Below are positions 17,169-24,783 of a DNA stretch of 50,439 nucleotides, piece after piece (the first letter of the stretch is position 1; every line of letters starts with the position of its first letter). The position numbers and the translations under genes were made by a program. A model generated the notes under the pieces. The model ran no database searches. It worked only from the letters and a program-made list of their open reading frames with translations, and was not told the origin of the DNA. This DNA is from DATEPR01 sp036502345 (GTDB lineage: Bacteria > Actinomycetota > Actinomycetes > Mycobacteriales > Pseudonocardiaceae): the NCBI GenBank assembly GCA_036502345.1, contig DASXYT010000082.1:1-50439 (forward strand), read 5' to 3'.

Positions 17169-17816
17169 GTGGCCGAACCTGACGGTGCCGATCAGCGGAC
17201 GGCGCTGGACCTGTTGCCCGGCGCCGTGCTGCGCCGCCGCGCTCTGATGGTGTCGGCGGGCGCGGTGCTGTTCGGTGTCATCTTCGGTGTGGCGTTCGGC
17301 CTGGCCGGTGGCTGGTTGGTCGGGCTGATCGCCGCCGTGGTCGTCGGCGTGCCGCTGGTCGTGCTGGCCGCGGCCGAGGCGCGCCGGCACTGCTGGCTGC
17401 AGGGCGGCGTGGTGTTCGTGCGCGCGCTCGGCACCCGGTCGGTCGATCTGCGGCACGCCACCGGCATGGAGCTGCTGATCACCCACGTGCGTGGTGCCAC
17501 GGTGGTCGGCGTGCTGGTCACCGGGCCGCCGAAGGGCAAGACGATCAACGTCGCCGTGGCCACGTACGCCGGTGGTGGCGGCCGGGAGTTGGACATCCTC
17601 GCGCTGCGCAGGCTGGCCGACGCCCTGGCCGCCGGTTCGGACACCAACGGACTGGTGTTCGCCGAGTTGCTGGTGGCCCAGTTGCGGGCCGAGGCGAGAG
17701 GCGAGGCAGGCGAGGCGCGGCCGCTCTACCGGGTCGCCGCGATGGCACCCGGCGGCCGGCTCACGCAGCGGATCCCGTCCGACGCCGTTGGCAAGTTCGT
17801 CGCCTCGCTGGACTGA
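17169..17816 (+). CDS. Small two-helix membrane protein of unknown function
   Basis: A 215-residue protein I do not recognise. Two hydrophobic segments (about residues 27-47 and 48-68, rich in Gly/Val/Ala) form a membrane hairpin. The remaining 145 residues are soluble, with an alternating beta pattern (GVVFVRALGTRSVDLRHATGMELLITHVRGATVVGVLV) reminiscent of PH-like domains of small actinobacterial membrane proteins. It starts with GTG three bases after hisS. It converges with the GNAT gene, with only one base between the stops. Confidence 0.75.
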   Translation: MAEPDGADQRTALDLLPGAVLRRRALMVSAGAVLFGVIFGVAFGLAGGWLVGLIAAVVVGVPLVVLAAAEARRHCWLQGGVVFVRALGTRSVDLRHATGMELLITHVRGATVVGVLVTGPPKGKTINVAVATYAGGGGRELDILALRRLADALAAGSDTNGLVFAELLVAQLRAEARGEAGEARPLYRVAAMAPGGRLTQRIPSDAVGKFVASLD

Positions 17817-17817
17817 C

Positions 17818-18432
17818 CTACTCGGCCGTCGACCTGCCCAGGTAGGTGACCGGGCCGCTGTCCGGGATGTCGATCTCGTGGAAGCCCAGTCGGTCGTAGA
17901 ACGCCCTGGCCTGCGTGTTCGTGGTGAGCATCGCGAGGTGCACCTTCTGGACGCCTGCCGCGTTCAGGGCGGCCAGCAGAGTGCTCACCAGCCGCCTGCC
18001 GTGGCCTGAGCGCTGGTAGCCGGGCAGCAGGTCGATGTGCAGGTGGGCCGGGTAGTCGGCCAGTTCAGGACGCACGATCCACTCGGGGTGGTGCAGGAAT
18101 TGGGCCATCTCCTCGTCCCGATTGGTCGGCGGCCCGACCGGCTCCGGGTGCTTCGCCGCGACCAGCGGCAGCCACTTCTCCCGCATCGCCCTGGCGAACC
18201 TCGCGGTGTCCGGGGCGCCGAGCACGTAGCCGGTGGCCCGGCCGCCGTCATCCAGCACGAACGCGAAGTCCGGCTCCAGGTAGGCGTAGGGGCCGGCGAA
18301 GATGTCGCCGATCAGTTCCGGGTCCCGGTAGAGCGCCGTCGCGTCCTGGCCTGCGTCGGCGGTGCGCAGGCAGACGTCGTAGACGGCGTCCCGGTCGGTC
18401 GGCTGGAAGGGACGAATCATCGCATTGGCCAT
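17818..18432 (-). CDS. GNAT-family N-acetyltransferase
   Basis: A 204-residue GCN5-related acetyltransferase. The N-terminal IRPFQPTDRDAVYDVCLRTAD opens the fold. The acetyl-CoA-binding loop is HIDLLPGYQRSGHGRRLVSTLLAAL (about residues 138-162; Q/RxxGxG/A type), and the C-terminal NTQARAFYDRLGF is the usual last helix-strand element. The substrate is unknown; the layout resembles short-chain acyl or glucosaminide acetyltransferases. ATG 18432 (MANAMIRPF) is used; the internal ATG at 18420 is an alternative, while the longer open frame would run through the divergent LexA-box promoter and is unlikely. Confidence 0.85.
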   Translation of the reverse strand: MANAMIRPFQPTDRDAVYDVCLRTADAGQDATALYRDPELIGDIFAGPYAYLEPDFAFVLDDGGRATGYVLGAPDTARFARAMREKWLPLVAAKHPEPVGPPTNRDEEMAQFLHHPEWIVRPELADYPAHLHIDLLPGYQRSGHGRRLVSTLLAALNAAGVQKVHLAMLTTNTQARAFYDRLGFHEIDIPDSGPVTYLGRSTAE

Positions 18433-18462
18433 GATCGGATGGTATCGACCGGGCGATCTCAT

Positions 18463-18491
18463 TTGACGGGTGTTCGAACATGTGTTCGAAT
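18463..18491 (+). promoter_or_regulatory. SOS promoter: -35 TTGACG, LexA box, -10 TCGAAT
   Basis: A candidate -35 (TTGACG, 18463-18468) and -10 (TCGAAT, 18486-18491) lie 17 bp apart. Between and overlapping them is TCGAACATGTGTTCGA (18474-18489), a perfect match to the mycobacterial LexA consensus TCGAAC-N4-GTTCGA. Transcription would start at or next to the GTG at 18498, giving a leaderless mRNA. LexA bound here would block the promoter directly. My recollection, unverified, is that the region upstream of Rv2578c in M. tuberculosis is also on LexA target lists. Confidence 0.82.
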
Positions 18492-18497
18492 CGATAG

Positions 18498-20543
18498 GTG
18501 AGATGGGACGGGCAGCGAGTCGACGAGCAGGCACAGCACGCACTACCTGGGATCAGTGGGTTGGTGCGCAGTGTGCGCACGCCTGAGTTCAACGGCCTCG
18601 TGTTCCACGAGGTGATGGCCCGGTCGGTGCTGAACAAGGTGCCCGGCGCGTCGTCCATGCCGTTCGGCTGGACGGTGAACCCGTACCGCGGCTGCTCGCA
18701 CGGCTGCACGTACTGCCTGGCCGGGGAGACCCCCGTGCTGATGGCCGACGGTCGCACCAAGCCGATCTCGGATCTCGTCGTCGGCGACCGGATCTACGGC
18801 ACCCGGCTGACCGGCCGGTACCGCCGCTACGAGGCGACCGTGGTGCTGGCGCACTGGTCGACCGAGAAGCCCGCGTATCGGATCAAGCTGGTCGACGGCA
18901 CCGAACTCGTGACCAGCGGCGACCACCGGTTCCTCACCGAGCGGGGCTGGAAGCACGTCACAGGTACCACTACCGGTGCTGATCGCCGGCCTCACCTGAC
19001 CACCGGCAACAAGCTGATGGGCACCGGTTCGTTCGGCGAGCAGCCGGTGCTGGACGCCGACTACCGGCGTGGCTACCTGTGTGGGTTGCTGCGCGGCGGT
19101 GGTGGTGCTGGGTATCGGGACCGGGTGGCCAGGTTCCGGCTGACGGCAGCGCCTGCTGAGGTGGCCGAGCGGGCTTCGAGGTTCCTCGCCGAGTTCGGTG
19201 TCGATGCGGAACACGCCGACGCCGTGCCCGAGTTGCTGGCGTGGCCGAGTGAGCCGAACGACCTCTGGCACAAGGGTTTCCTGGCCGGTGTGTTCGACGC
19301 CAGGGGTGGCCGGTCGAGTCGGGTGCTGCGGATCCGCAACGCCGATCCCGAGGTGGTGCGGGCGGTGCTCGTCGGTTTCACCCGGTTCGGCTTCGCACAC
19401 ACCGTCGAGGAGTCGGCGAAAGGCCTTGGCCCGCAGGTGGTCCGGTTGAACGGCGGCCTGACCGAGCACCTGCGGTTCTTCCACACTGTCGACCCGGCCG
19501 ACACGAGCAAGCGCACCATCGACGGGCTGGCCATCAAGTCCGGAGCGGCGCTGGGCGTGGTGTCGATCGAGGCCCTGAACACGACGATGCCGATGTACGA
19601 CATCACCACCGGCACAGGTGACTTCGTCGCCAACGGTGTGGTCAGCCACAACTGTTTCGCCCGCAATACGCACACCTATCTGGATCTGGACTCGGGGCAC
19701 GACTTCGACACCCAGGTCGTGGTGAAGGTCAACGCGGTCGAGGTGCTGACGGCGCAGTTACGGGCCAAGAAGTGGCAGCGCGAACACGTCGCGATGGGGA
19801 CGAACACGGATCCGTACCAGCGGGCCGAGGGCCGCTACGCGCTGATGCCCGGCATCATCGGCGCGCTGGCCCGGTCCGGTACGCCGATGTCCATCCTGAC
19901 CAAGGGCACGGTGCTGTCCAGGGACATCCCGTTGCTGGCAGCGGCAGCGAAGGACGTGCCGGTCGGGTTGGGTGTGTCGATCGCGCTGATCGACAGGGAG
20001 ATCCAGCGGGATCTGGAACCGGGCACGCCCAGTCCGCAGGCGAGGTTGGAGTTGGTGCGCAGGGTGCGGGAGGCCGGCCTCCCGTGCGGGGTCTTCGTGG
20101 CGCCGGTGCTCCCGATGCTGACCGACTCGGTCGACCGGCTGGACCGCCTGTTCGCCGCGATCGCCGAAGCAGGCGCGACGGGGGTCACGGTGTTGCCGCT
20201 GCACCTGAGGCCGGGTGCGAGGGAGTGGTTCGCGGCCTGGCTGCGCAGGGAGCACCCGGAGCTGGCGGAGTCGTACCGGAAGATCTACGGGCGCGGGAGC
20301 TACGCCGACCGCAGTTATCGAAGGCTGCTGGCCCAACGGGTCGGCCCACTGTTACGCAGGCACGGCCTGGCCTCCGGGACGAACCGTTCGACTGATGAGG
20401 AGGCTGACACGGGCGCCGCTGAGCCGATCGGCGGCGGAGCGGGGGAGTCGGACCCGGACCGCGCGGTATGGCCGGCGGGCAGCCTGCCAGCGGGCGCGCC
20501 GAAGTCGGCCCCGGTGGATCAGGCGCAGCTCACCCTGCTGTGA
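18498..20543 (+). CDS. Intein-containing Rv2578c-family radical SAM protein
   Basis: A 681-residue precursor. The host protein (about 368 residues after splicing) is a radical SAM enzyme of the Rv2578c/SplB-like family: MRWDGQ start, RGCSHGCTYC, then FARNTHTYLDLD and GTNTDPYQRAEG. The Cys motif CX3CX2C (C66, C70 and the third Cys) is interrupted by an intein right before its third cysteine, so the iron-sulfur site exists only after splicing. The biochemical role is unknown; a LexA box at the promoter suggests DNA-damage function. It contains two rare TTA codons (19758, 20352). The GTG start gives the same N-terminus as mycobacterial homologues and is probably leaderless. The C-terminal 60 residues are low-complexity. 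Confidence 0.93.
   Translation: MRWDGQRVDEQAQHALPGISGLVRSVRTPEFNGLVFHEVMARSVLNKVPGASSMPFGWTVNPYRGCSHGCTYCLAGETPVLMADGRTKPISDLVVGDRIYGTRLTGRYRRYEATVVLAHWSTEKPAYRIKLVDGTELVTSGDHRFLTERGWKHVTGTTTGADRRPHLTTGNKLMGTGSFGEQPVLDADYRRGYLCGLLRGGGGAGYRDRVARFRLTAAPAEVAERASRFLAEFGVDAEHADAVPELLAWPSEPNDLWHKGFLAGVFDARGGRSSRVLRIRNADPEVVRAVLVGFTRFGFAHTVEESAKGLGPQVVRLNGGLTEHLRFFHTVDPADTSKRTIDGLAIKSGAALGVVSIEALNTTMPMYDITTGTGDFVANGVVSHNCFARNTHTYLDLDSGHDFDTQVVVKVNAVEVLTAQLRAKKWQREHVAMGTNTDPYQRAEGRYALMPGIIGALARSGTPMSILTKGTVLSRDIPLLAAAAKDVPVGLGVSIALIDREIQRDLEPGTPSPQARLELVRRVREAGLPCGVFVAPVLPMLTDSVDRLDRLFAAIAEAGATGVTVLPLHLRPGAREWFAAWLRREHPELAESYRKIYGRGSYADRSYRRLLAQRVGPLLRRHGLASGTNRSTDEEADTGAAEPIGGGAGESDPDRAVWPAGSLPAGAPKSAPVDQAQLTLL
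18714..19652 (+). other. Intein (313 residues) with degenerate LAGLIDADG endonuclease
   Basis: It starts at Cys73 (CLAGETPVLMADG, block A) and ends at VVSHN (block G) followed by Cys386 as the +1 residue. Block B is SGDHRFLTERGW and block F is MYDITTGTGDFVANG. The splicing residues Cys1, the penultimate His, terminal Asn and Cys+1 are all present, so splicing should work. The homing endonuclease core has two LAGLIDADG-like motifs, LCGLLRGGG (19077-19103) and LAGVFDARG (19281-19307). In both the catalytic acid (eighth residue) is lost: Gly201 and Arg269. Confidence 0.92.
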
Positions 20544-20574
20544 GGTCAGCGTCGTGCAGTTGGTCACCTGGGTC

Positions 20575-20987
20575 ATGGTTGGGCTTGGCGCCTCCGCTCC
20601 CTCGCCCTTGATCGTTCGACGCCGAGCTGCCGGAGTAAAGAGCGCTTCGCGTCGCCTTCGGCGATGGCCCGCCTGGGCGGCCCACTCTTGACACCGTCAT
20701 CCCGACGTCAAGTGCGGCTGAGGACGAGGAAGCGGAGGGGACTGGCCGGAGTTTGCTTCCCGCGTCAGCCGCCGTCCTTGCACCTGGGCAACGCGACGGA
20801 TGGTGGCAGTCGCTCAGGGCGTCCCCGCTCCCTCGCACGAAGCCGGCACTTGACGCTGGAGCGTCGGGGTCAAGGGTGAACGCCGTCAAGGCGTTCATCG
20901 CCGAAGGCGACGCGCAGCGCCCTTGAGGCCGGCGATCCGGCGTTGAACACTGAACGCGAGGGAGCGGGCCAGCCAAGCCCAAACCAG
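20575..20987. repeat. 413-bp imperfect inverted-repeat element in an intergenic region
   Basis: The left arm (20575-20714) and right arm (20847-20987) can be aligned as inverted copies over about 140 bp. They share a 19-bp identical core, CGCGTCGCCTTCGGCGATG (20648-20666 and, inverted, 20896-20914), an outer GGGCTTGG...CGCTCCCTCGC and an inner ...CGTCAAGTG end. The 132-bp centre holds a third CGCTCCCTCGCAC copy. No convincing reading frame is present. It may be a MITE-like element, a structured RNA or a relic. The rest of the 593-bp gap between the radical SAM and DUF4259 genes shows nothing else. Confidence 0.6.
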
Positions 20988-21137
20988 GAACGGAACTGGC
21001 CAGCAACAGCCGAGCCAGGCTTGACCGCTGGGCCGCGCCGCACCGGGCTGGCGCTGGCCGCGCGAGTCTGGCTGGGCGGTGACCGTCTCGGTTGGTGTCG
21101 ACCGGCCGTGTCGGGCCAACCCGGTCGCGTCGGGTGC

Positions 21138-21545
21138 TCAGCCGGCTGCGGTGAGCACCTCGGTCAACTGCGCCACCATGGTGAACCAGGCTTCGCCGTC
21201 CGGGGAGTCGTTCCACAGCTCGTTGAGCTCGGAGTCGTCGGCCAACACCCTCGTCAGCGCCTGCACCGCTACTGGCCGCAGTTCGTCGGGCAACTCGGGG
21301 ATGGCCTGTTTCGGGCCGTAGGCCGAGTCGACAGGGTCACCGTCCGGGTGTTGCGCGGCCACCAGCGCCGCCGCGGCCACCGCTGCTCCGCCGGCGTCGC
21401 GTTCCAGGTAGTCGGTCTCCTCGGCCGCTTCGGCCAGCGCCTCCTGGATGGCGCCGGGCCTGTCCTCCGGCTCGAGGTCGTCCAGTGACGCGGCGAAGTC
21501 AGCCGCGTCGTCATTGTCGAAGGGTCCGGTGCCCCATGCGCCCAT
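21138..21545 (-). CDS. DUF4259-family protein
   Basis: A 135-residue acidic cytoplasmic protein. It begins with MGAWGTGPFDNDDAADFAASL, the hallmark N-terminus of the DUF4259 family, whose function is unknown. Further conserved-looking parts are ALVAAQHPDGDPVDSAYG and LNELWNDSPDGEAWFTMVAQL. The ATG at 21545 is chosen for this signature and for CAGGAAG just upstream; the open frame continues further but without family match. It is divergent from the TetR operon, sharing a 147-bp promoter region. Confidence 0.88.
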   Translation of the reverse strand: MGAWGTGPFDNDDAADFAASLDDLEPEDRPGAIQEALAEAAEETDYLERDAGGAAVAAAALVAAQHPDGDPVDSAYGPKQAIPELPDELRPVAVQALTRVLADDSELNELWNDSPDGEAWFTMVAQLTEVLTAAG

Positions 21546-21604
21546 CTGTGCTTCCTGCTGCGTTCGTGTTGCTGTGCCACGCGAATCATGACAGGCGGTA
21601 CCCA

Positions 21605-21685
21605 AACCTCGTCAAGGTTCCTACTGTTACGTTCGCCTCCGAAGAAAAAATCAGGCTTGACTGTTTGTTAGTTCCCGGCCAGACT
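21605..21685. promoter_or_regulatory. Divergent DUF4259/tetR promoter region with candidate operators
   Basis: For tetR a -35 TTGACT (21657-21662) and a CAGACT -10 (21680-21685, A and T at the key positions) have 17-bp spacing, leaving only seven bases to the ATG at 21693, so the transcript may be leaderless. Two dyads could be TetR sites: AACCT-CGTCA-AGGTT (21605-21619) and the partial ACT-N7-AGT within 21658-21673, which overlaps the -35. Which one is bound cannot be told. Confidence 0.4.
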
Positions 21686-21692
21686 CGGGGCC

Positions 21693-22310
21693 ATGGTGGT
21701 GCAAGCCCGGCAACGCCAGGCCGATCGCAGCGCGCAGACCCGGCGCAAGCTCATGGAAGCCACCGTCGAGTGCCTGGTGGAGCGCGGCTGGACCGGCACG
21801 ACGACGGTGCTCGTCGCCGAGCGCGCTGGCGTGTCCCGCGGCGCGCAACTGCACCACTTCCGCACCCGGGGTGAACTGGTCGCGGCCGCTGTCGAGTACG
21901 TCGGCGCGGAGAGCGTGACCGAGATGCTGGACCGGGCCGCCGCACTGCCAGCGATCGGCGACCGGACGGCCGCTGTTGTCGAGTTCATCATCGACTTCTA
22001 CGTCAGCCCATTGTTCACCGCCGCCCTGGAACTGTGGGTCGCCGCCCGCACCGACCCCGAGCTCAAGGCACTCGTGGTCAACCTGGAAACCCGGCTGGGC
22101 AGGGAATGCCACCGGATCGCGGTCGGGCTATTGGCTGCCGACGAGACCCGACCCGGCGTGCGGGAAGCCGTGCAGGCCACGCTCGATCTGGCCCGCGGCC
22201 TCGCCCTGGCCAACCTGCTCACCGACGACAGCAAGCGGCGGGCACGCATCGTCCGCCAGTGGGCACACATGTTGGACGAAGCACTACGGACCGACGGGGA
22301 CTTGACGTGA
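21693..22310 (+). CDS. TetR-family transcriptional regulator of the downstream acyl-CoA operon
   Basis: A 205-residue regulator. The N-terminal helix-turn-helix (about residues 14-62) reads RRKLMEATVECLVERGWTGTTTVLVAERAGVSRGAQLHHFRTRGELVAAAVEYV, the classic TetR pattern. The C-terminal 140 residues are a helical ligand-binding domain. It is the first gene of a tightly packed operon (GTGA overlap with the next gene) encoding acyl-CoA catabolism, so its ligand is probably a branched acyl-CoA or the acid, as for AtuR or LiuR-type regulators (inference). Confidence 0.92.
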   Translation: MVVQARQRQADRSAQTRRKLMEATVECLVERGWTGTTTVLVAERAGVSRGAQLHHFRTRGELVAAAVEYVGAESVTEMLDRAAALPAIGDRTAAVVEFIIDFYVSPLFTAALELWVAARTDPELKALVVNLETRLGRECHRIAVGLLAADETRPGVREAVQATLDLARGLALANLLTDDSKRRARIVRQWAHMLDEALRTDGDLT

Positions 22311-23098
22311 CCGACATCGCTGCACTCCTGGCCGACCTGGTTGCCGAGGGCGACGAACTGGACGCCAGAGTGTCCACACTGGACGAAGCTGGCTGGCGGA
22401 CACCGACCCCGGCCGACGGCTGGACCATCGCCCACCAGATCGCCCATCTCACCTGGACCGACCGCGCCACCATCCTCGCCGCCACCGACGTCGAGGCGTT
22501 CTCCGCCGAACTGCGCGCCGCCATGACGACCGGCGAGAACCCGGTCGACGCCGCCGCGGCGCAGGGCGCCGCCCAACCGCCCGACGACCTGCTGGCTACC
22601 TGGCGGCGAGGCAGAAACGACGTGGTGGCCGCACTGGGTGCCGTGCCACCGGGCCAGAAGCTGCCCTGGTTCGGGCCGCCGATGGCGCCCGCTTCGATGG
22701 CCACGGCCCGCCTGATGGAGACGTTCGGCCACGGACAGGACGTGCTCGACGCGCTCGGCATCCGCCGCGTGCCGACGGCCCGCCTGCGACATGTCGCCCA
22801 CATCGGCGTCCGCACTGTGGGTTTCGCGTTCGCGGTGCACGACAAACCGGCGCCCGCCGAGCCGTTCCGATTCGAGCTCACCGGACCGGACGGCGACCTA
22901 TGGACCTGGGGACCGGACGACGCCGTCAACCGGATCGTTGCCCCGGCCCTGGACTTCTGCCTGCTGGTCACCCAGCGCCGCCACCGCGATGACCTGCGGC
23001 TCACCGTGACCGGCGATCAGGCGAGTGAGTGGGTGCCGATCGCGCAGGCGTTCGCGGGCCCACCCGGGGCGGGCCGCCGACCGGGGCTCGCGGCATGA
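22307..23098 (+). CDS. TIGR03084-family metal-binding protein (DinB/mycothiol-isomerase fold)
   Basis: A 263-residue protein. The N-terminal half is a four-helix bundle of the DinB/maleylpyruvate isomerase type, with likely metal ligands in WTIAHQIAHLTWTD and METFGHGQDVLDALG. The C-terminal half is beta-rich (FRFELTGPDGDLWTWGPDDAVNRIVAPALDFCLLVTQRRH). Members of TIGR03084 commonly accompany AtuA genes in actinobacteria; the reaction is unknown, but a mycothiol-dependent step is possible. The GTG at 22307 overlaps the tetR stop as GTGA and gives the family-typical N-terminus. It overlaps the next gene as ATGA. Confidence 0.85.
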   Translation: MTDIAALLADLVAEGDELDARVSTLDEAGWRTPTPADGWTIAHQIAHLTWTDRATILAATDVEAFSAELRAAMTTGENPVDAAAAQGAAQPPDDLLATWRRGRNDVVAALGAVPPGQKLPWFGPPMAPASMATARLMETFGHGQDVLDALGIRRVPTARLRHVAHIGVRTVGFAFAVHDKPAPAEPFRFELTGPDGDLWTWGPDDAVNRIVAPALDFCLLVTQRRHRDDLRLTVTGDQASEWVPIAQAFAGPPGAGRRPGLAA

Positions 23099-24783
23099 GC
23101 GGCGACGTGCTGCGCATCGGCAACATGTCCGGTTTCTACGGCGACCGGTTCGCCGCCATGCGGGAGATGCTCACCGGCGGCGAACTCGACGTGCTGACCG
23201 GCGACTACCTGGCCGAACTGACCATGCTCATCCTCGGCCGTCAGCGGATGAAGGACCCGACCGGCGGCTACGCCAGGACCTTCCTGCACCAACTGGAGGA
23301 CTGCCTCGGGCTGGCCATGGAGCGCGGCGTGCGGATCGTGACCAACGCAGGCGGCCTGAACCCGGCGGGCCTGGCCGAAGCGGTGGAGAGCCTGGCCGAC
23401 AAGCTCGGCATCACCGTCCGGGTGGCTCACGTGACCGGCGACGACCTGCTGCCGCGCGCCGACGAACTCGGGATGAGCGGCGCCCTCACCGCGAACGCCT
23501 ACCTCGGCGGCTGGGGCATCGCGGAGTGCCTGACCGCCGGTGCCGACGTCGTGGTAACCGGCCGGGTCACCGACGCATCGCTGGTCGCCGGGCCTGCCGC
23601 AGCGCATTTCGGCTGGTCGCGCACTGACTACGACGCACTGGCCGGGGCCACCGCCGCCGGGCACGTGATCGAGTGCGGCGCGCAGGCCACCGGCGGCAAC
23701 TACAGCTTCTTCACCGAGCTACCGGACATGGGCAGGCTCGGTTTCCCCATCGCCGAGATCCACGCCGACGGTTCCGCCGTGATCACCAAACACCCCGACA
23801 CGGGCGGCGCGGTGACAGTGGAAACCGTGACAGCGCAACTGCTCTACGAGATCGGTGGCCCCCGCTACCTCGGCCCGGACGTGACCAGCCGCTTCGACAC
23901 GATCACGCTCACCCAGGACGGCGAGGACCGGGTACGGATCTCCGGCGTGCGCGGCGAGGAGCCACCAGACACGGCCAAGGTCTGCATGAACACGTTGGCC
24001 GGGTTCCGCAACAGCGCGACCTTCGTCCTGTGCGGGCTGGACATCGACGCCAAGGCCGAACTGGCCCGCCGCCAACTGGCCGCCGAGGTCGGCGACGACG
24101 GCGTCACCTGGACTCTGGCCCGCACCGACCACACCGACGCGGACACCGAAGAAACCGCCAGTGCCCTCCTGCACGCCATGATCATGACCACGGACACCAA
24201 GCGCGCCAAGGGTTTCTCCCGCGCCTGCGTCGAACTTGCCCTGGCGTCCTACCCGGGGTTCACGCTCACCGCCCCGCCTGCCGACGGCACACCGGTCGGC
24301 GTCTACCGCCCGCACTTCGTGCCGGTCACGGCGGTGCCGCACATCGCGGTCCTGCCCGGCGGCGAACGGGTGGACATCGCACCACACGCCGGCGACAACA
24401 GCCCGCAACCACTGCCCGAACCACAAGCACCCGAACCGCTGTCGGCGGCGAAGACCCGAAGCGTGCCGCTGGGCACGATCCTCGGCGCCAGGTCCGGCGA
24501 CAAGGGCGGCGACGCGAACCTCGGCGTGTGGGCCAGGACCGACGACGGCTACCGCTGGCTGGCCAACGAACTGACCACGGACCGGCTGCGCGAACTGCTG
24601 CCCGAGGCCAAGGACCTGGAGACCGAACGGCATCCGCTGCCCAACCTCCGCGCGGTGAACTTCGTGCTGCACGGTCTGCTCGGCGAGGGCGTCGCCGCCT
24701 CCACCCGGTTCGACCCGCAGGCCAAGGCGCTGGGGGAGTGGCTGCGCTCCCGGGTGGTCGACGTGCCGGAGGTGCTGCTGTGA
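23095..24783 (+). CDS. AtuA-family protein (acyclic terpene utilization)
   Basis: A 562-residue protein with the DUF1446/AtuA core (about residues 1-440: RIGNMSGFYGDRFAAMREML, GDYLAELTMLILGR, NAGGLNPAGLAEAV, VTGRVTDASLVAGPAAAHFGW, GHVIECGAQATGGNYSFF). A C-terminal AtuA-like ferredoxin-fold domain follows (about 460-562: LGTILGARSGDKGGDANLGVWAR). AtuA is needed for citronellol/geraniol breakdown in Pseudomonas, but its reaction is not established. It sits between the TIGR03084 gene and an acyl-CoA dehydrogenase, overlapping both by four bases. Confidence 0.9.
   Translation: MSGDVLRIGNMSGFYGDRFAAMREMLTGGELDVLTGDYLAELTMLILGRQRMKDPTGGYARTFLHQLEDCLGLAMERGVRIVTNAGGLNPAGLAEAVESLADKLGITVRVAHVTGDDLLPRADELGMSGALTANAYLGGWGIAECLTAGADVVVTGRVTDASLVAGPAAAHFGWSRTDYDALAGATAAGHVIECGAQATGGNYSFFTELPDMGRLGFPIAEIHADGSAVITKHPDTGGAVTVETVTAQLLYEIGGPRYLGPDVTSRFDTITLTQDGEDRVRISGVRGEEPPDTAKVCMNTLAGFRNSATFVLCGLDIDAKAELARRQLAAEVGDDGVTWTLARTDHTDADTEETASALLHAMIMTTDTKRAKGFSRACVELALASYPGFTLTAPPADGTPVGVYRPHFVPVTAVPHIAVLPGGERVDIAPHAGDNSPQPLPEPQAPEPLSAAKTRSVPLGTILGARSGDKGGDANLGVWARTDDGYRWLANELTTDRLRELLPEAKDLETERHPLPNLRAVNFVLHGLLGEGVAASTRFDPQAKALGEWLRSRVVDVPEVLL

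Noticed and set aside
15540..17486. 648-residue minus-strand open frame over hisS
   Set aside because: It overlaps hisS and its neighbours entirely and has the composition of a third-codon-position artefact.
20664..20879. Small open frames inside the 413-bp inverted-repeat element
   Set aside because: No ribosome sites or domains; the frames run through the repeat arms.
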